64,000 nucleotides of DNA from Flavobacteriia bacterium. Lineage in GTDB: Bacteria; Bacteroidota; Bacteroidia; Flavobacteriales_D; Crocinitomicaceae. Location of the stretch: positions 1 to 64,000 of the forward strand of contig JACPDW010000020.1 in assembly GCA_016183815.1 (NCBI GenBank). Direction: 5' to 3'. The position numbers and the translations under genes were made by a program. This document shows, piece by piece, positions 9,612 through 17,626 of the stretch (its first letter is position 1; each line of letters starts with the position of its first letter). The notes beneath the pieces were generated by a model. That model ran no database searches and was not told the DNA's origin. It was given only the letters and a program-made list of their open reading frames with translations.

Positions 9612-11405
9612 ATGTCAGAAAATAGAGTGAGTTTTGGTCGAATATTTTGGCCAAGTTTGATAGCAGCATTTATCGTTTCGATACTTGGTTTTTTAATTTT
9701 TATTCTTACAACTTTTGGTATCATAGGAAGTCTAATTCCTGAAACAAAAAAAGTTAATATTGAAAGTGGTGTACTTCATCTCACTTTAGAAGGAGAAATT
9801 AAAGACAAAACCACAGACGAGTTTGACCCCTACAATTTATCTTTTAATCAACAACTTAGTATTCCCGCTATTTTAAATGGATTGGAATATGCACAAAAAG
9901 ATCCATCAATAAAAGGAGTATTTTTTGAAATAAAAGGTTGGAATTTTGGAATGGCTTCAGCAAAAGAGATCCGTTCTGCTTTAACTCGTTTTCAAGCATC
10001 TGGTAAATTTGTTGTCGCTTATTTAAGTGGTGAAGTGTTAACACAAAAACAATATTATGTTGCTTCTGCTTGTAATGAAATTTATGGTTTTCCTAACACT
10101 ATGATGGAATTTGTCGGTTTAGGTACAGAACTCATGTTTTTTAAAAACACATTGGATAAATTAGGTATTGAAGTTCAGGTTTTTAGAGGGAATAATAATG
10201 ATTTTAAAAGTGCAGTCGAACCATTTTTTAGAAGTGAAATGAGTGATTCTGCTCGTGTTCAAGTCAATAGATACTTAAAATCTATTTGGATTGATCTTAA
10301 ATTAGATATATCTAAATCTAGAAAAATACCTGTAGAAAAATTAGAATCTATAGCTGAACTTATGCAAATTAAACGTATTGACGATGCTGTTAAACTAGGC
10401 TTAGTTGACAAAGCACTTTATAAAGATGAAGTACTTTCATTAATTAGAAAAAAAGTAAAAATTAGAGAAAGTAAAGAGTTGATATTCACCAATTTTGATA
10501 AATATGCTATACAACATTTTATTCAAAAACAAGCAATCAATAACAAAAACAAGGCAAATATCGCTGTGGTTGTTGCTGAAGGAGAAATCAGTACCAATGA
10601 TTCAGAACTGACTTCTGAAAAAATATGTAAATACCTTAGAGAAATTCGTCACCTTGACAATATCAAAACTCTTGTATTAAGAGTGAATAGTCCTGGTGGA
10701 AGTGCTTTAGCTAGCGATGAAATATGGAGAGAAATTGAAATATGCAAAAAAACAAAAAAAATCATTGTTTCAATGGGAGACGTTGCAGCTTCTGGTGGTT
10801 ATTACATCTCTGCTCCTGCCCATACAATTTTCGCTCAAGCAAATACAATTACTGGCTCTATAGGGGTTTTTGGAGTTATTCCTTTTACTGAAAAAATGTT
10901 CAGTGACAAACTGGGGATAACTTTTGATAGGGCTTCGACAAACAGCCATTCGGTGATGAGTACTAACAGAAAACTAAGCCCTTATGAAGCTGAACTTTTA
11001 CAGGAAGAAATTGATTTTATTTATTCAGATTTTCTCGAAAAAGTTGCAGATGGAAGAAAAATGACTACTCAACAAGTTAATGTTTTAGCTCGTGGCCGAG
11101 TTTGGACAGGAGTCGATGCTCAAAAATACGGTTTAGTTGATCGTTTAGGTGGTTTAAATGATGCCATTGAATTTGCGGTAAAGGATAGTGGAATCAAAGA
11201 TGCTAAAATTGTTTATTTTCCAAAGGTCGAAGAAAATCCTTTTCAAGCTGTTGTCGATTTAATAGAAGATCAAAAAAAAGAAAAAGTAAGTGTTAAAAAA
11301 GTTCAAATCCCAAGTAATTTAACAAATCTTTTTACAGAAGTAGAGAAAATACAAAAAATGAAAGGAATTCAAATGCGACTTCCTCTTTATTTTCCTGTAA
11401 AATAA
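9612..11405 (+). CDS. sppA: Signal peptide peptidase SppA, 67K type
   Basis: A 597-residue inner-membrane serine protease that digests leftover signal peptides. One N-terminal transmembrane helix (about 12-40) is followed by two tandem ClpP-like S49 domains, as in the E. coli 67K enzyme. The likely catalytic dyad is Lys199 (NDFKSAVEPF) in the first half and Ser394 (GDVAASGGYY) in the second. The RVNSPGGSA motif (about 357-365) is typical. It follows the thiolase after 67 bp and may be independently transcribed. Confidence 0.93.
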   Translation: MSENRVSFGRIFWPSLIAAFIVSILGFLIFILTTFGIIGSLIPETKKVNIESGVLHLTLEGEIKDKTTDEFDPYNLSFNQQLSIPAILNGLEYAQKDPSIKGVFFEIKGWNFGMASAKEIRSALTRFQASGKFVVAYLSGEVLTQKQYYVASACNEIYGFPNTMMEFVGLGTELMFFKNTLDKLGIEVQVFRGNNNDFKSAVEPFFRSEMSDSARVQVNRYLKSIWIDLKLDISKSRKIPVEKLESIAELMQIKRIDDAVKLGLVDKALYKDEVLSLIRKKVKIRESKELIFTNFDKYAIQHFIQKQAINNKNKANIAVVVAEGEISTNDSELTSEKICKYLREIRHLDNIKTLVLRVNSPGGSALASDEIWREIEICKKTKKIIVSMGDVAASGGYYISAPAHTIFAQANTITGSIGVFGVIPFTEKMFSDKLGITFDRASTNSHSVMSTNRKLSPYEAELLQEEIDFIYSDFLEKVADGRKMTTQQVNVLARGRVWTGVDAQKYGLVDRLGGLNDAIEFAVKDSGIKDAKIVYFPKVEENPFQAVVDLIEDQKKEKVSVKKVQIPSNLTNLFTEVEKIQKMKGIQMRLPLYFPVK

Positions 11406-11418
11406 ATTTATATTTGAA

Positions 11419-11451
11419 TTTGTATAATAAACCTAAAATAAATTAAATTTG
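11419..11451 (+). promoter_or_regulatory. Bacteroidota promoter (-33 TTTG / -7 TAAATTTG)
   Basis: TTTG at 11419-11422 and TAAATTTG at 11444-11451 are separated by 21 bp. Both elements and the spacing fit the Bacteroidota primary sigma factor consensus. It precedes the small lipoprotein gene by 20 bp. Confidence 0.6.
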
Positions 11452-11471
11452 TGTTAAAATTGAATTAATTT

Positions 11472-11780
11472 ATGAAAAAAATTGCTTATTTACATTTATT
11501 TTTAATTTTAGTTTGTTCATGTAGAAAAAACTACGATTGTACTTGTACAGAAACGACATCATTACCCAATATCTACTGGTCGAGTGACTCAACTTTGTAC
11601 TCGAATGCAACTACTTATGAATATTCTGTTGTTAATTATCCTTTTAAATCCTTCAAAAAAAATTCTGAATCTAAATGTTCTGAACACGAAAGCGATACAG
11701 TACATACAGATATTTATGGTTCTAATTATTTTGGTGATGACAGAACTTTGACAACAAATTGTGTTTTGTCAAAAAAATAA
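11472..11780 (+). CDS. Small putative lipoprotein
   Basis: A 102-residue protein with a short hydrophobic signal and lipobox (LILVCSC, cysteine at about 16-18). The mature part has further cysteines (YDCTCTE near the start, SKCSEHES in the middle, NCVLSKK at the end), suggesting disulfides after export. I recognise no domain. The start is supported by a good promoter directly upstream. It converges on aroB with only 16 bp between stops. Confidence 0.55.
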   Translation: MKKIAYLHLFLILVCSCRKNYDCTCTETTSLPNIYWSSDSTLYSNATTYEYSVVNYPFKSFKKNSESKCSEHESDTVHTDIYGSNYFGDDRTLTTNCVLSKK

Positions 11781-11796
11781 TTTTTTAACTTTCAAT

Positions 11797-12846
11797 TTAT
11801 TTTATTGATTGATTAACTTCTTGAAATACTTCTAATATTTCTATTTCACTTAAAAAACAATCGAAAGTAGCTTGTCCAATTTTACTAAGCAACGTGAAGT
11901 TGATATTTGTAGTATTGTTTTTTTTATCCTGTCTCATCGCTATAATTATTTCCTTGATTTGTTCACTTGTCCAATTTGGAATTGACGTATATTGTTTAAT
12001 GAATTGAATGACTTCTTTAGCTTCTTTTTTAGGCATTTTAAGATGTTTTACAGAAAGTTGAAGTTCATAGACCATTCCCCAAAGCACTGCTTCTCCATGC
12101 GACAAATTGCAATTTTCATTCAGAAATAAATGTTCGATTGCATGAGCGAAAGTATGACCGAAATTTAAAATTTTCCTCACATTTTTTTCATAAGGATCTT
12201 GCAGAACAATTTTCATTTTAATTTGAGTTGCTTCTTTGATTTGTTTAATACTTATGTTATGTAACTCATTTTTTCTTATTTTTTTCCAAAAATTGTAGTC
12301 AGCGATTAAAGCATGTTTAAGCATTTCAGCTAATCCACAAATAAGTTCTTTTTCAGGAAGTGTTTTTAAAAAAATGTCATCAATAAAAATTCTTTTACAT
12401 TCACTAAATAAACCAATTTGATTTTTATATTGCAAAAAGTTCACACCACATTTACCGCCAATTGAAGCATCGACCATCGCTAATAATGTAGTTGGAACTA
12501 GTACATAAGGAATCCCTCTTTTATATGTTGAAGCTACAAAAGCACCCAAATCACATAAAACACCACCACCAATTACAATTAAAACTGTATTTTTTGAAAA
12601 ACCGTATTCTGTAAATGTTTCCCATAGTTGTATCGATTGTTCAATAGACTTGTTCTCCTCTCCAGTTTCAACTTGAATTATTTCTATAGATATATCATAA
12701 AAATTTGAGGAAAGTATTTTTTCATAACATAAAATATGAGTCTGATCGTCAACTAAAAAAACCCATTTTGAAAGCGGATAATTTTTTTCCAAGAATTTTA
12801 ATAATTTACTAGAAACTGAATTTTCTGAATAGGTAATTGGATTCAT
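11797..12846 (-). CDS. aroB: 3-dehydroquinate synthase
   Basis: Second step of the shikimate pathway: conversion of DAHP to 3-dehydroquinate, using NAD and a divalent metal. The NAD-binding segment GGGVLCDLGAFVAS (about 93-106), PTTLLAMVDASIGGKCGVN, and metal ligands in GLAEMLKHA (Glu174), FGHTFAHAIEH (His231/His235) and LSHGEAV (His250) are all present. Length (349) is normal for the family. No other aro genes are adjacent. Confidence 0.95.
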   Translation of the reverse strand: MNPITYSENSVSSKLLKFLEKNYPLSKWVFLVDDQTHILCYEKILSSNFYDISIEIIQVETGEENKSIEQSIQLWETFTEYGFSKNTVLIVIGGGVLCDLGAFVASTYKRGIPYVLVPTTLLAMVDASIGGKCGVNFLQYKNQIGLFSECKRIFIDDIFLKTLPEKELICGLAEMLKHALIADYNFWKKIRKNELHNISIKQIKEATQIKMKIVLQDPYEKNVRKILNFGHTFAHAIEHLFLNENCNLSHGEAVLWGMVYELQLSVKHLKMPKKEAKEVIQFIKQYTSIPNWTSEQIKEIIIAMRQDKKNNTTNINFTLLSKIGQATFDCFLSEIEILEVFQEVNQSIK

Positions 12847-13085
12847 TATTTTATAAAATGTGCTAAATTAAGCATTTCGATAAACAACTATAAAAAGCTT
12901 ATAAAAAAAATTCTTATATCCACAAAAAAACTTTTCAAACATTTTTGTTAAAAACTCATTGACTTCTTTATATTCAATGAAATAAAAAATTTTCAACAGA
13001 AATAAACACGATTTTGTTATTAACTATTTTGAATTTTAATTTTTGATTTTCTCTTTAATGATAATTTAGCAAAAAAATAACTTCG

Positions 13086-15200
13086 ATGGAAAAATTTGTG
13101 ATTAAAAGAAATGGAGAGTATAAACCTTTGGAATGGTATAAAATTGAGCAGGCAATAAACAAAGGTTTTGAAAGTGTAGGCAAGGAATTGGAATCACAAA
13201 TTATTGAGACTATTTATAATAAGTTAACTGAAAAAGATGTTTGGTCTGTCGAAGAAATTCAAGATAAAATCGAGGAAGTTCTGTTTGAAAAAGGTCACTT
13301 TGACGTAATGAAATCTTTTATGCTTTATCGCCATACTAGAAAATTACAACGTCAAAATGAAACAGGCATTTCAAATGAAACTACTTATGTGGACAGTAGT
13401 CAAACTATTGAAGAATATATAAACAAATCCGATTGGAGAATCAACGCCAATGCCAATACTTCTTACTCAAATGCTGGCTTAGTAAACAATGTGGCGGGTA
13501 AAATAATTGCCAATTATTGGTTAGACAAAGTGTATAACAAGGAAGAAGGATATGCACATAGAAATGGCGATATTCATATCCACGATTTAGATTGTTTAAC
13601 TGGCTATTGTGCTGGTTGGAGTTTAAGAGTTTTATTAAACGATGGATTTAACGGTGTAAGAGGGAGAGTAGAAAGTAAACCACCAAATCATTTTCGTGAA
13701 GCATTAGGTCAAATGGCTAACTTTTTAGGAATTCTACAAAGTGAATGGGCTGGTGCTCAAGCGTTCAGTTCTTTTGATACTTATTTGGCACCTTATGTTT
13801 TTAAAGATGAATTAAGCTACGACGAAGTATTAAAAGCCATTAGAAGTTTTGTTTATAATTTAAATGTTCCTGCTCGATGGGGTCAATCTCCTTTTACAAA
13901 TATTACTTTAGATTGGGTTCCTCCTTCCGATTTACGTGAGCAAATGCCAACCAAAAACAACGAACATTTATTTAAAAATATCACAAAAGAAAGTCTTGTA
14001 GCAAAAATTAAAGATAGAGGAGTTGAACAGTTAGAAGATTTGAAATACGCTCATTTTCAAGAAGAAATGAATATGATTAACAAGGCGTATTATACTGTTA
14101 TGACAGAAGGGGATTCAAACGGTCAACCTTTTACTTTCCCAATTCCAACAGTAAATATCACAGAAGATTTTGATTGGTACGGCGAAAACACAGACATTCT
14201 TTTTGAAAATACTGCTAAAATTGGATCCTCATATTTCCAAAATTTTATTGGAAGTCAATTTATTTATGATGACAATGGTCAAAAAGTTGAAAATCCTGAG
14301 GCCTACAAACCAAATGCTGTTCGAAGTATGTGTTGCAGACTTCAACTTGATTTAAGAGAATTACTGAAAAGAGGAAATGGATTGTTTGGTAGTGCAGAGA
14401 TGACGGGAAGTATCGGTGTAGTAACAATCAATATGGCTAGATTAGGATTTATCTATAAAGGAAATAAAAAAGAATTGTACGAAAGATTGGATTATCTATT
14501 AGAAATTTCTAGAACATCTCTTGAGAAAAAAAGAGTGTTTATTCAAGAAATGTATGATAGAGGATTATATCCTTACACCAAACGTTATTTACCTCATTTT
14601 AGAAATCATTTTTCAACGATTGGAGTGAATGGAATAAATGAAATGATTAGAAATTTTTCTGAAGATAAAGACAACATTACTAGTGCAAGTGGGATTGAAT
14701 TTGCCAATGAAATTTTAGATTATATCAGAAAAAAAATGCAACAATTTCAAGAAGAAACAGGAAATCTGTATAACCTTGAAGCAACACCTGCTGAAGGAAC
14801 TACTTATCGTTTTGCGAAAGAGGATAAAAAACGATTTGAACAAATCAAACAAGCTGGTTTTGAAGATAATGTTTATTACACCAATAGTTCTCAAATTCCT
14901 GTTAATCACACAGAAGATCCATTTGAAGCCCTTTATCTTCAAGATGAATTACAATGTAAATATACAGGTGGAACAGTACTACACTTATATATGGGTGAAA
15001 AAATCAGTTCGGCTGAGGCATGTAGAAGTTTAGTTAAAAAGGTGATTTCAAATTTCAGATTACCTTATATTACTGTAACACCAGTGTTTAGTATTTGTCC
15101 AAAACACGGATATCTATCTGGTGAATTTGAATATTGTCCAAAATGCGATAATGAATTAATTAATAATGTTAAAAACGAATCATATGAATACAAGCGTTAA
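13086..15200 (+). CDS. nrdD: Anaerobic ribonucleoside-triphosphate reductase, large part lacking the glycyl-radical tail
   Basis: Class III RNR reduces ribonucleoside triphosphates to dNTPs without oxygen. Domains in order: N-terminal ATP-cone (about 1-95; FVIKRNGEYKPLEWYKIEQA), then the ten-stranded barrel with the active-site cysteines Cys416/Cys417 (RSMCCRLQLD) and GSIGVVTINM, then a zinc-type cluster CPKHG...CPKC (Cys671, His674, Cys684, Cys687). The frame stops 17 residues after that cluster. The glycyl-radical motif that every NrdD needs is absent here and is found in the next, overlapping +1 frame (15184-15360). The two pieces together have the usual NrdD length. Confidence 0.9.
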   Translation: MEKFVIKRNGEYKPLEWYKIEQAINKGFESVGKELESQIIETIYNKLTEKDVWSVEEIQDKIEEVLFEKGHFDVMKSFMLYRHTRKLQRQNETGISNETTYVDSSQTIEEYINKSDWRINANANTSYSNAGLVNNVAGKIIANYWLDKVYNKEEGYAHRNGDIHIHDLDCLTGYCAGWSLRVLLNDGFNGVRGRVESKPPNHFREALGQMANFLGILQSEWAGAQAFSSFDTYLAPYVFKDELSYDEVLKAIRSFVYNLNVPARWGQSPFTNITLDWVPPSDLREQMPTKNNEHLFKNITKESLVAKIKDRGVEQLEDLKYAHFQEEMNMINKAYYTVMTEGDSNGQPFTFPIPTVNITEDFDWYGENTDILFENTAKIGSSYFQNFIGSQFIYDDNGQKVENPEAYKPNAVRSMCCRLQLDLRELLKRGNGLFGSAEMTGSIGVVTINMARLGFIYKGNKKELYERLDYLLEISRTSLEKKRVFIQEMYDRGLYPYTKRYLPHFRNHFSTIGVNGINEMIRNFSEDKDNITSASGIEFANEILDYIRKKMQQFQEETGNLYNLEATPAEGTTYRFAKEDKKRFEQIKQAGFEDNVYYTNSSQIPVNHTEDPFEALYLQDELQCKYTGGTVLHLYMGEKISSAEACRSLVKKVISNFRLPYITVTPVFSICPKHGYLSGEFEYCPKCDNELINNVKNESYEYKR

Positions 15201-15360
15201 ATTAAAAGAAGTTGATGTTTTAAAACAAATCAACGAAAAAAGAACCAAATGTCTAGTTTACACTAGAGTAATGGGTTATCACCGCCCTGTTGAAAGTTTT
15301 AACATCGGAAAAAAAGGTGAACACAAAGAGCGTTTACATTTTATTGAAAAATGTGCTTAG
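15184..15360 (+). CDS. Separate glycyl-radical C-terminal segment of NrdD
   Basis: A 58-residue frame overlapping the end of nrdD by 17 bp and nrdG by 10 bp. It encodes VYTRVMGYHRPVESFN followed by IGKKGEHKER, the conserved glycyl-radical tail of NrdD. The radical-bearing glycine is Gly31 (codon 15274-15276). An ATG at 15184 gives a neat start, which allows a true separate polypeptide made by translational coupling, analogous in idea to the 'spare part' proteins GrcA (YfiD) for pyruvate formate-lyase. The alternative is a one-base indel (real or sequencing) in a single gene. Sequence alone cannot decide. Confidence 0.7.
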   Translation: MNTSVKLKEVDVLKQINEKRTKCLVYTRVMGYHRPVESFNIGKKGEHKERLHFIEKCA

Positions 15361-16034
15361 AAAAAGCTATTGAAAGTATAAGTCCCTTTAGTTTATTAGA
15401 TTATCCTGATTTAACTTCCTGCATTGTATGGTTTAAAGGTTGTAATATGCGTTGTTCGTATTGTTACAACCCTGAAATCATTTTTGGTGAAGGGAAATAT
15501 ACTTTTGATGATGTTTATCGTTTTCTTAAAACCCGAATAAATTTGTTAGATGGTGTTGTTTTAAGTGGTGGTGAATGTACAATGAATAAAAATATTGTCG
15601 ATTTTACTCGCCACATAAAAGAAATGGGTTTTAAAGTAAAATTAGACACCAATGGAACTTACCCAGATCGAATCAAACAAATGTTAGATGAAAATTTATT
15701 AGATTTTGTTGCTCTTGATTTTAAAGCACTTGATTATAATTTCCAATTTATCACCAAAACAAAAACATTTGATTTGTTTAAAAAAAGTTTAGATTATTTG
15801 TCTGAAAGTAATATCCCTTACGAAATTAGAACAACTTATCACGAAGATTTACTTTCTTTTCATGATTTGTATAATATGATTGATTTTTTAAAGGAAAATC
15901 AATATAAAGGAAATTACTTTATTCAAAATTTTAGGAATGACACCCCCTCTTTAGATAAACTTCCTAATAGCAATAAATTACCTCTAACTCAATTGCCAAA
16001 AGATAAAATTCCCATTTTTGTTCGAAATGATTAA
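15351..16034 (+). CDS. nrdG: Anaerobic RNR activating radical-SAM enzyme
   Basis: A radical-SAM activase that abstracts hydrogen from the NrdD glycine. The CNMRCSYC motif (CxxxCxxC; about residues 31-38) binds the 4Fe-4S cluster, and VVLSGGECT is the GGE motif for SAM. At 227 residues it is of the longer 'NrdG2/YjjW-like' anaerobic RNR activating type. Its start overlaps the glycyl-radical frame by 10 bp, so nrdD, tail and activase are co-transcribed and probably translationally coupled. Confidence 0.88.
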   Translation: MCLEKAIESISPFSLLDYPDLTSCIVWFKGCNMRCSYCYNPEIIFGEGKYTFDDVYRFLKTRINLLDGVVLSGGECTMNKNIVDFTRHIKEMGFKVKLDTNGTYPDRIKQMLDENLLDFVALDFKALDYNFQFITKTKTFDLFKKSLDYLSESNIPYEIRTTYHEDLLSFHDLYNMIDFLKENQYKGNYFIQNFRNDTPSLDKLPNSNKLPLTQLPKDKIPIFVRND

Positions 16035-16129
16035 TCAAAAAAAAATTCCTTAGAATTTTATTAAATGGAATATTCAAACAAAAAAAAGTATTACATACCT
16101 AAATTTTAAGTAATCGATTTTTGAATTTT

Positions 16130-16567
16130 ATGAATAATACCGTTTATTTTTACTTTATATTTACATTGATTTCTTGTAAACAAAACAATAATAAAATCCC
16201 TATTTTAACTTACGATGTAAACTTAGGTAAAGGTCATTTTAAACAAATAAATTTTAATCCCAATGATTCATTATTGACGAAAAAAGGAGAAAAACTTTTC
16301 ATAAAAAGTTGCGTTCCTTGTCATGCTTACAACACTAAACATTCAAATGGACCCTCTTGGGAAGGTATAACAGAACGATTTCATCCAGTGTGGATATTAA
16401 ATTTCATGACTAATACTGAAGAAATGCTTAACTTTGACCCCTATTTACAAAAACAAATAAAACAATACAAGCTAAAAATGCCTTCATTTAATTTAGACAC
16501 AAACGATGCAAAGGCACTCTATAGTTTCATGTATTTAAAAGACAATACTCTTTATGGAAAAAATTAG
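16130..16567 (+). CDS. Lipoprotein-anchored c-type cytochrome
   Basis: The frame extends to a TTG at 16121, but ATG 16130 is preferred. A short signal ends in a lipobox LISC (Cys16), giving a membrane-anchored periplasmic protein. The single haem site is CVPCH (61-65), with a C-terminal LKMPSF segment whose Met is the likely axial ligand. It is a class I mono-haem cytochrome that would pass electrons in the periplasm. It overlaps queD by 14 bp. Its redox partner is unknown. Confidence 0.75.
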   Translation: MNNTVYFYFIFTLISCKQNNNKIPILTYDVNLGKGHFKQINFNPNDSLLTKKGEKLFIKSCVPCHAYNTKHSNGPSWEGITERFHPVWILNFMTNTEEMLNFDPYLQKQIKQYKLKMPSFNLDTNDAKALYSFMYLKDNTLYGKN

Positions 16568-17012
16568 AATTAGCAAACGATTTAGCTTTGATTTAGCTCA
16601 CGCTTTGTTACATTATGACGGACTTTGCAAAAATGTACATGGGCATACTTATCATTTAACGCTAACGCTTTTAGGTTCACCAATCAATGATATAAACAAC
16701 CCAAAAAATGGTATGGTGGTAGATTTTAGCGATATAAAAAGAATTGTTTTCGAAAATATTATTTCTAAATACGATCACGCTTTAGTTATCAATGAATTAT
16801 CAGAAAAGGAATTGATTGAATCACTTAAAAAAAGTGAGCATAAGTTACATTTAACTCCTTACCAGCCCACTTGTGAAAATCTCATGATTGAAATAAAAAA
16901 TATTTTAATTGAAAATATTCCTAAACACCTTACATTAATGAAAGTAAGATTAGAAGAAACACCTACTTCTTACGCTGAATGGTGTAAATATGATCAATCA
17001 ATTGATGAATGA
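16554..17012 (+). CDS. queD: 6-carboxytetrahydropterin synthase (QueD/PTPS family)
   Basis: Converts 7,8-dihydroneopterin triphosphate to 6-carboxytetrahydropterin in queuosine/7-deazaguanine synthesis. The zinc-binding histidines are His16 (FDLAHAL), His29 and His31 (VHGHTYH), and the catalytic Cys25 is in GLCKNVHG. The C-terminal LEETPTSYAEW motif is typical of the family. At 152 residues it has the normal length. It is translationally coupled to the upstream cytochrome and the downstream acpH (4-bp overlap). Other que genes are not in the window, so a different pterin role cannot be excluded. Confidence 0.87.
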   Translation: MEKIRISKRFSFDLAHALLHYDGLCKNVHGHTYHLTLTLLGSPINDINNPKNGMVVDFSDIKRIVFENIISKYDHALVINELSEKELIESLKKSEHKLHLTPYQPTCENLMIEIKNILIENIPKHLTLMKVRLEETPTSYAEWCKYDQSIDE

Positions 17013-17575
17013 ATTATTTAGCACATCTTTTTTATTCAGGAGATGACTTTGATTTAATGATTAACAATTTATATGGTGATTTTGTTAAAGGAAAATACAT
17101 AACTCATTACGACGAAAAAATTCAAGCCGGAATCGTACTGCACAGAAATTTAGATAGTTACATTGATACACATTCTACAATTTCACTTATTAAAAAAGAA
17201 ATTTCAATTGATTTACCAAAAATTTATCCAATAGCAATTGACCTATTTTACGATCACTTTTTGGCTAAAAATTGGAACAATTATCATTCCTCACCACTAG
17301 AATTTTATTTAAATGATTTTTACTCTAAAATAGAGCACATTCCAAATTATTATTCAGAAGAATTTCACCTATTTTTAAATAGATTAAGAGAAAAAAAGTG
17401 GCTAAACTATTACCATACTTTGTTTGGTTTACATAAATTATGTGAAGGTGTATCTAAAAAATTGAATTTCAAGAATGAATTAGGTAAAGCACCAGCTGTG
17501 TATATTAATAAAGAGGTTCAAATAGAAAAGCATTTTTTAACCTTCACAAACGAAGCCATCAATAGGTTTTTATAA
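17009..17575 (+). CDS. acpH: ACP phosphodiesterase (AcpH family)
   Basis: The start MNYLAHLFYSG, followed by GDFVKGKY, then AGIVLHRNLDSYIDTH and a DLFYDHFLA motif, is the AcpH (DUF479) signature. The histidine and aspartate clusters form the metal site of this HD-like hydrolase. The E. coli enzyme removes the 4'-phosphopantetheine group from acyl carrier protein. The ATGA overlap with queD suggests one transcript. Functional assignment in Bacteroidota rests on family membership. Confidence 0.85.
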   Translation: MNYLAHLFYSGDDFDLMINNLYGDFVKGKYITHYDEKIQAGIVLHRNLDSYIDTHSTISLIKKEISIDLPKIYPIAIDLFYDHFLAKNWNNYHSSPLEFYLNDFYSKIEHIPNYYSEEFHLFLNRLREKKWLNYYHTLFGLHKLCEGVSKKLNFKNELGKAPAVYINKEVQIEKHFLTFTNEAINRFL

Positions 17576-17626
17576 TGAAATTCGAGTTTTAAAATAAACC
17601 ATTAAAAATGTCTATTATACCTAAAA

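Noticed and set aside
15189-15205. A prfB-like programmed +1 frameshift joining nrdD and its glycyl tail
   Set aside because: The junction is CGT TAA A rather than the CTT TGA C type. The slipped pairing would be poor, no stimulatory upstream element is visible, and an ATG at 15184 offers a simpler route. Kept only as a remote option.
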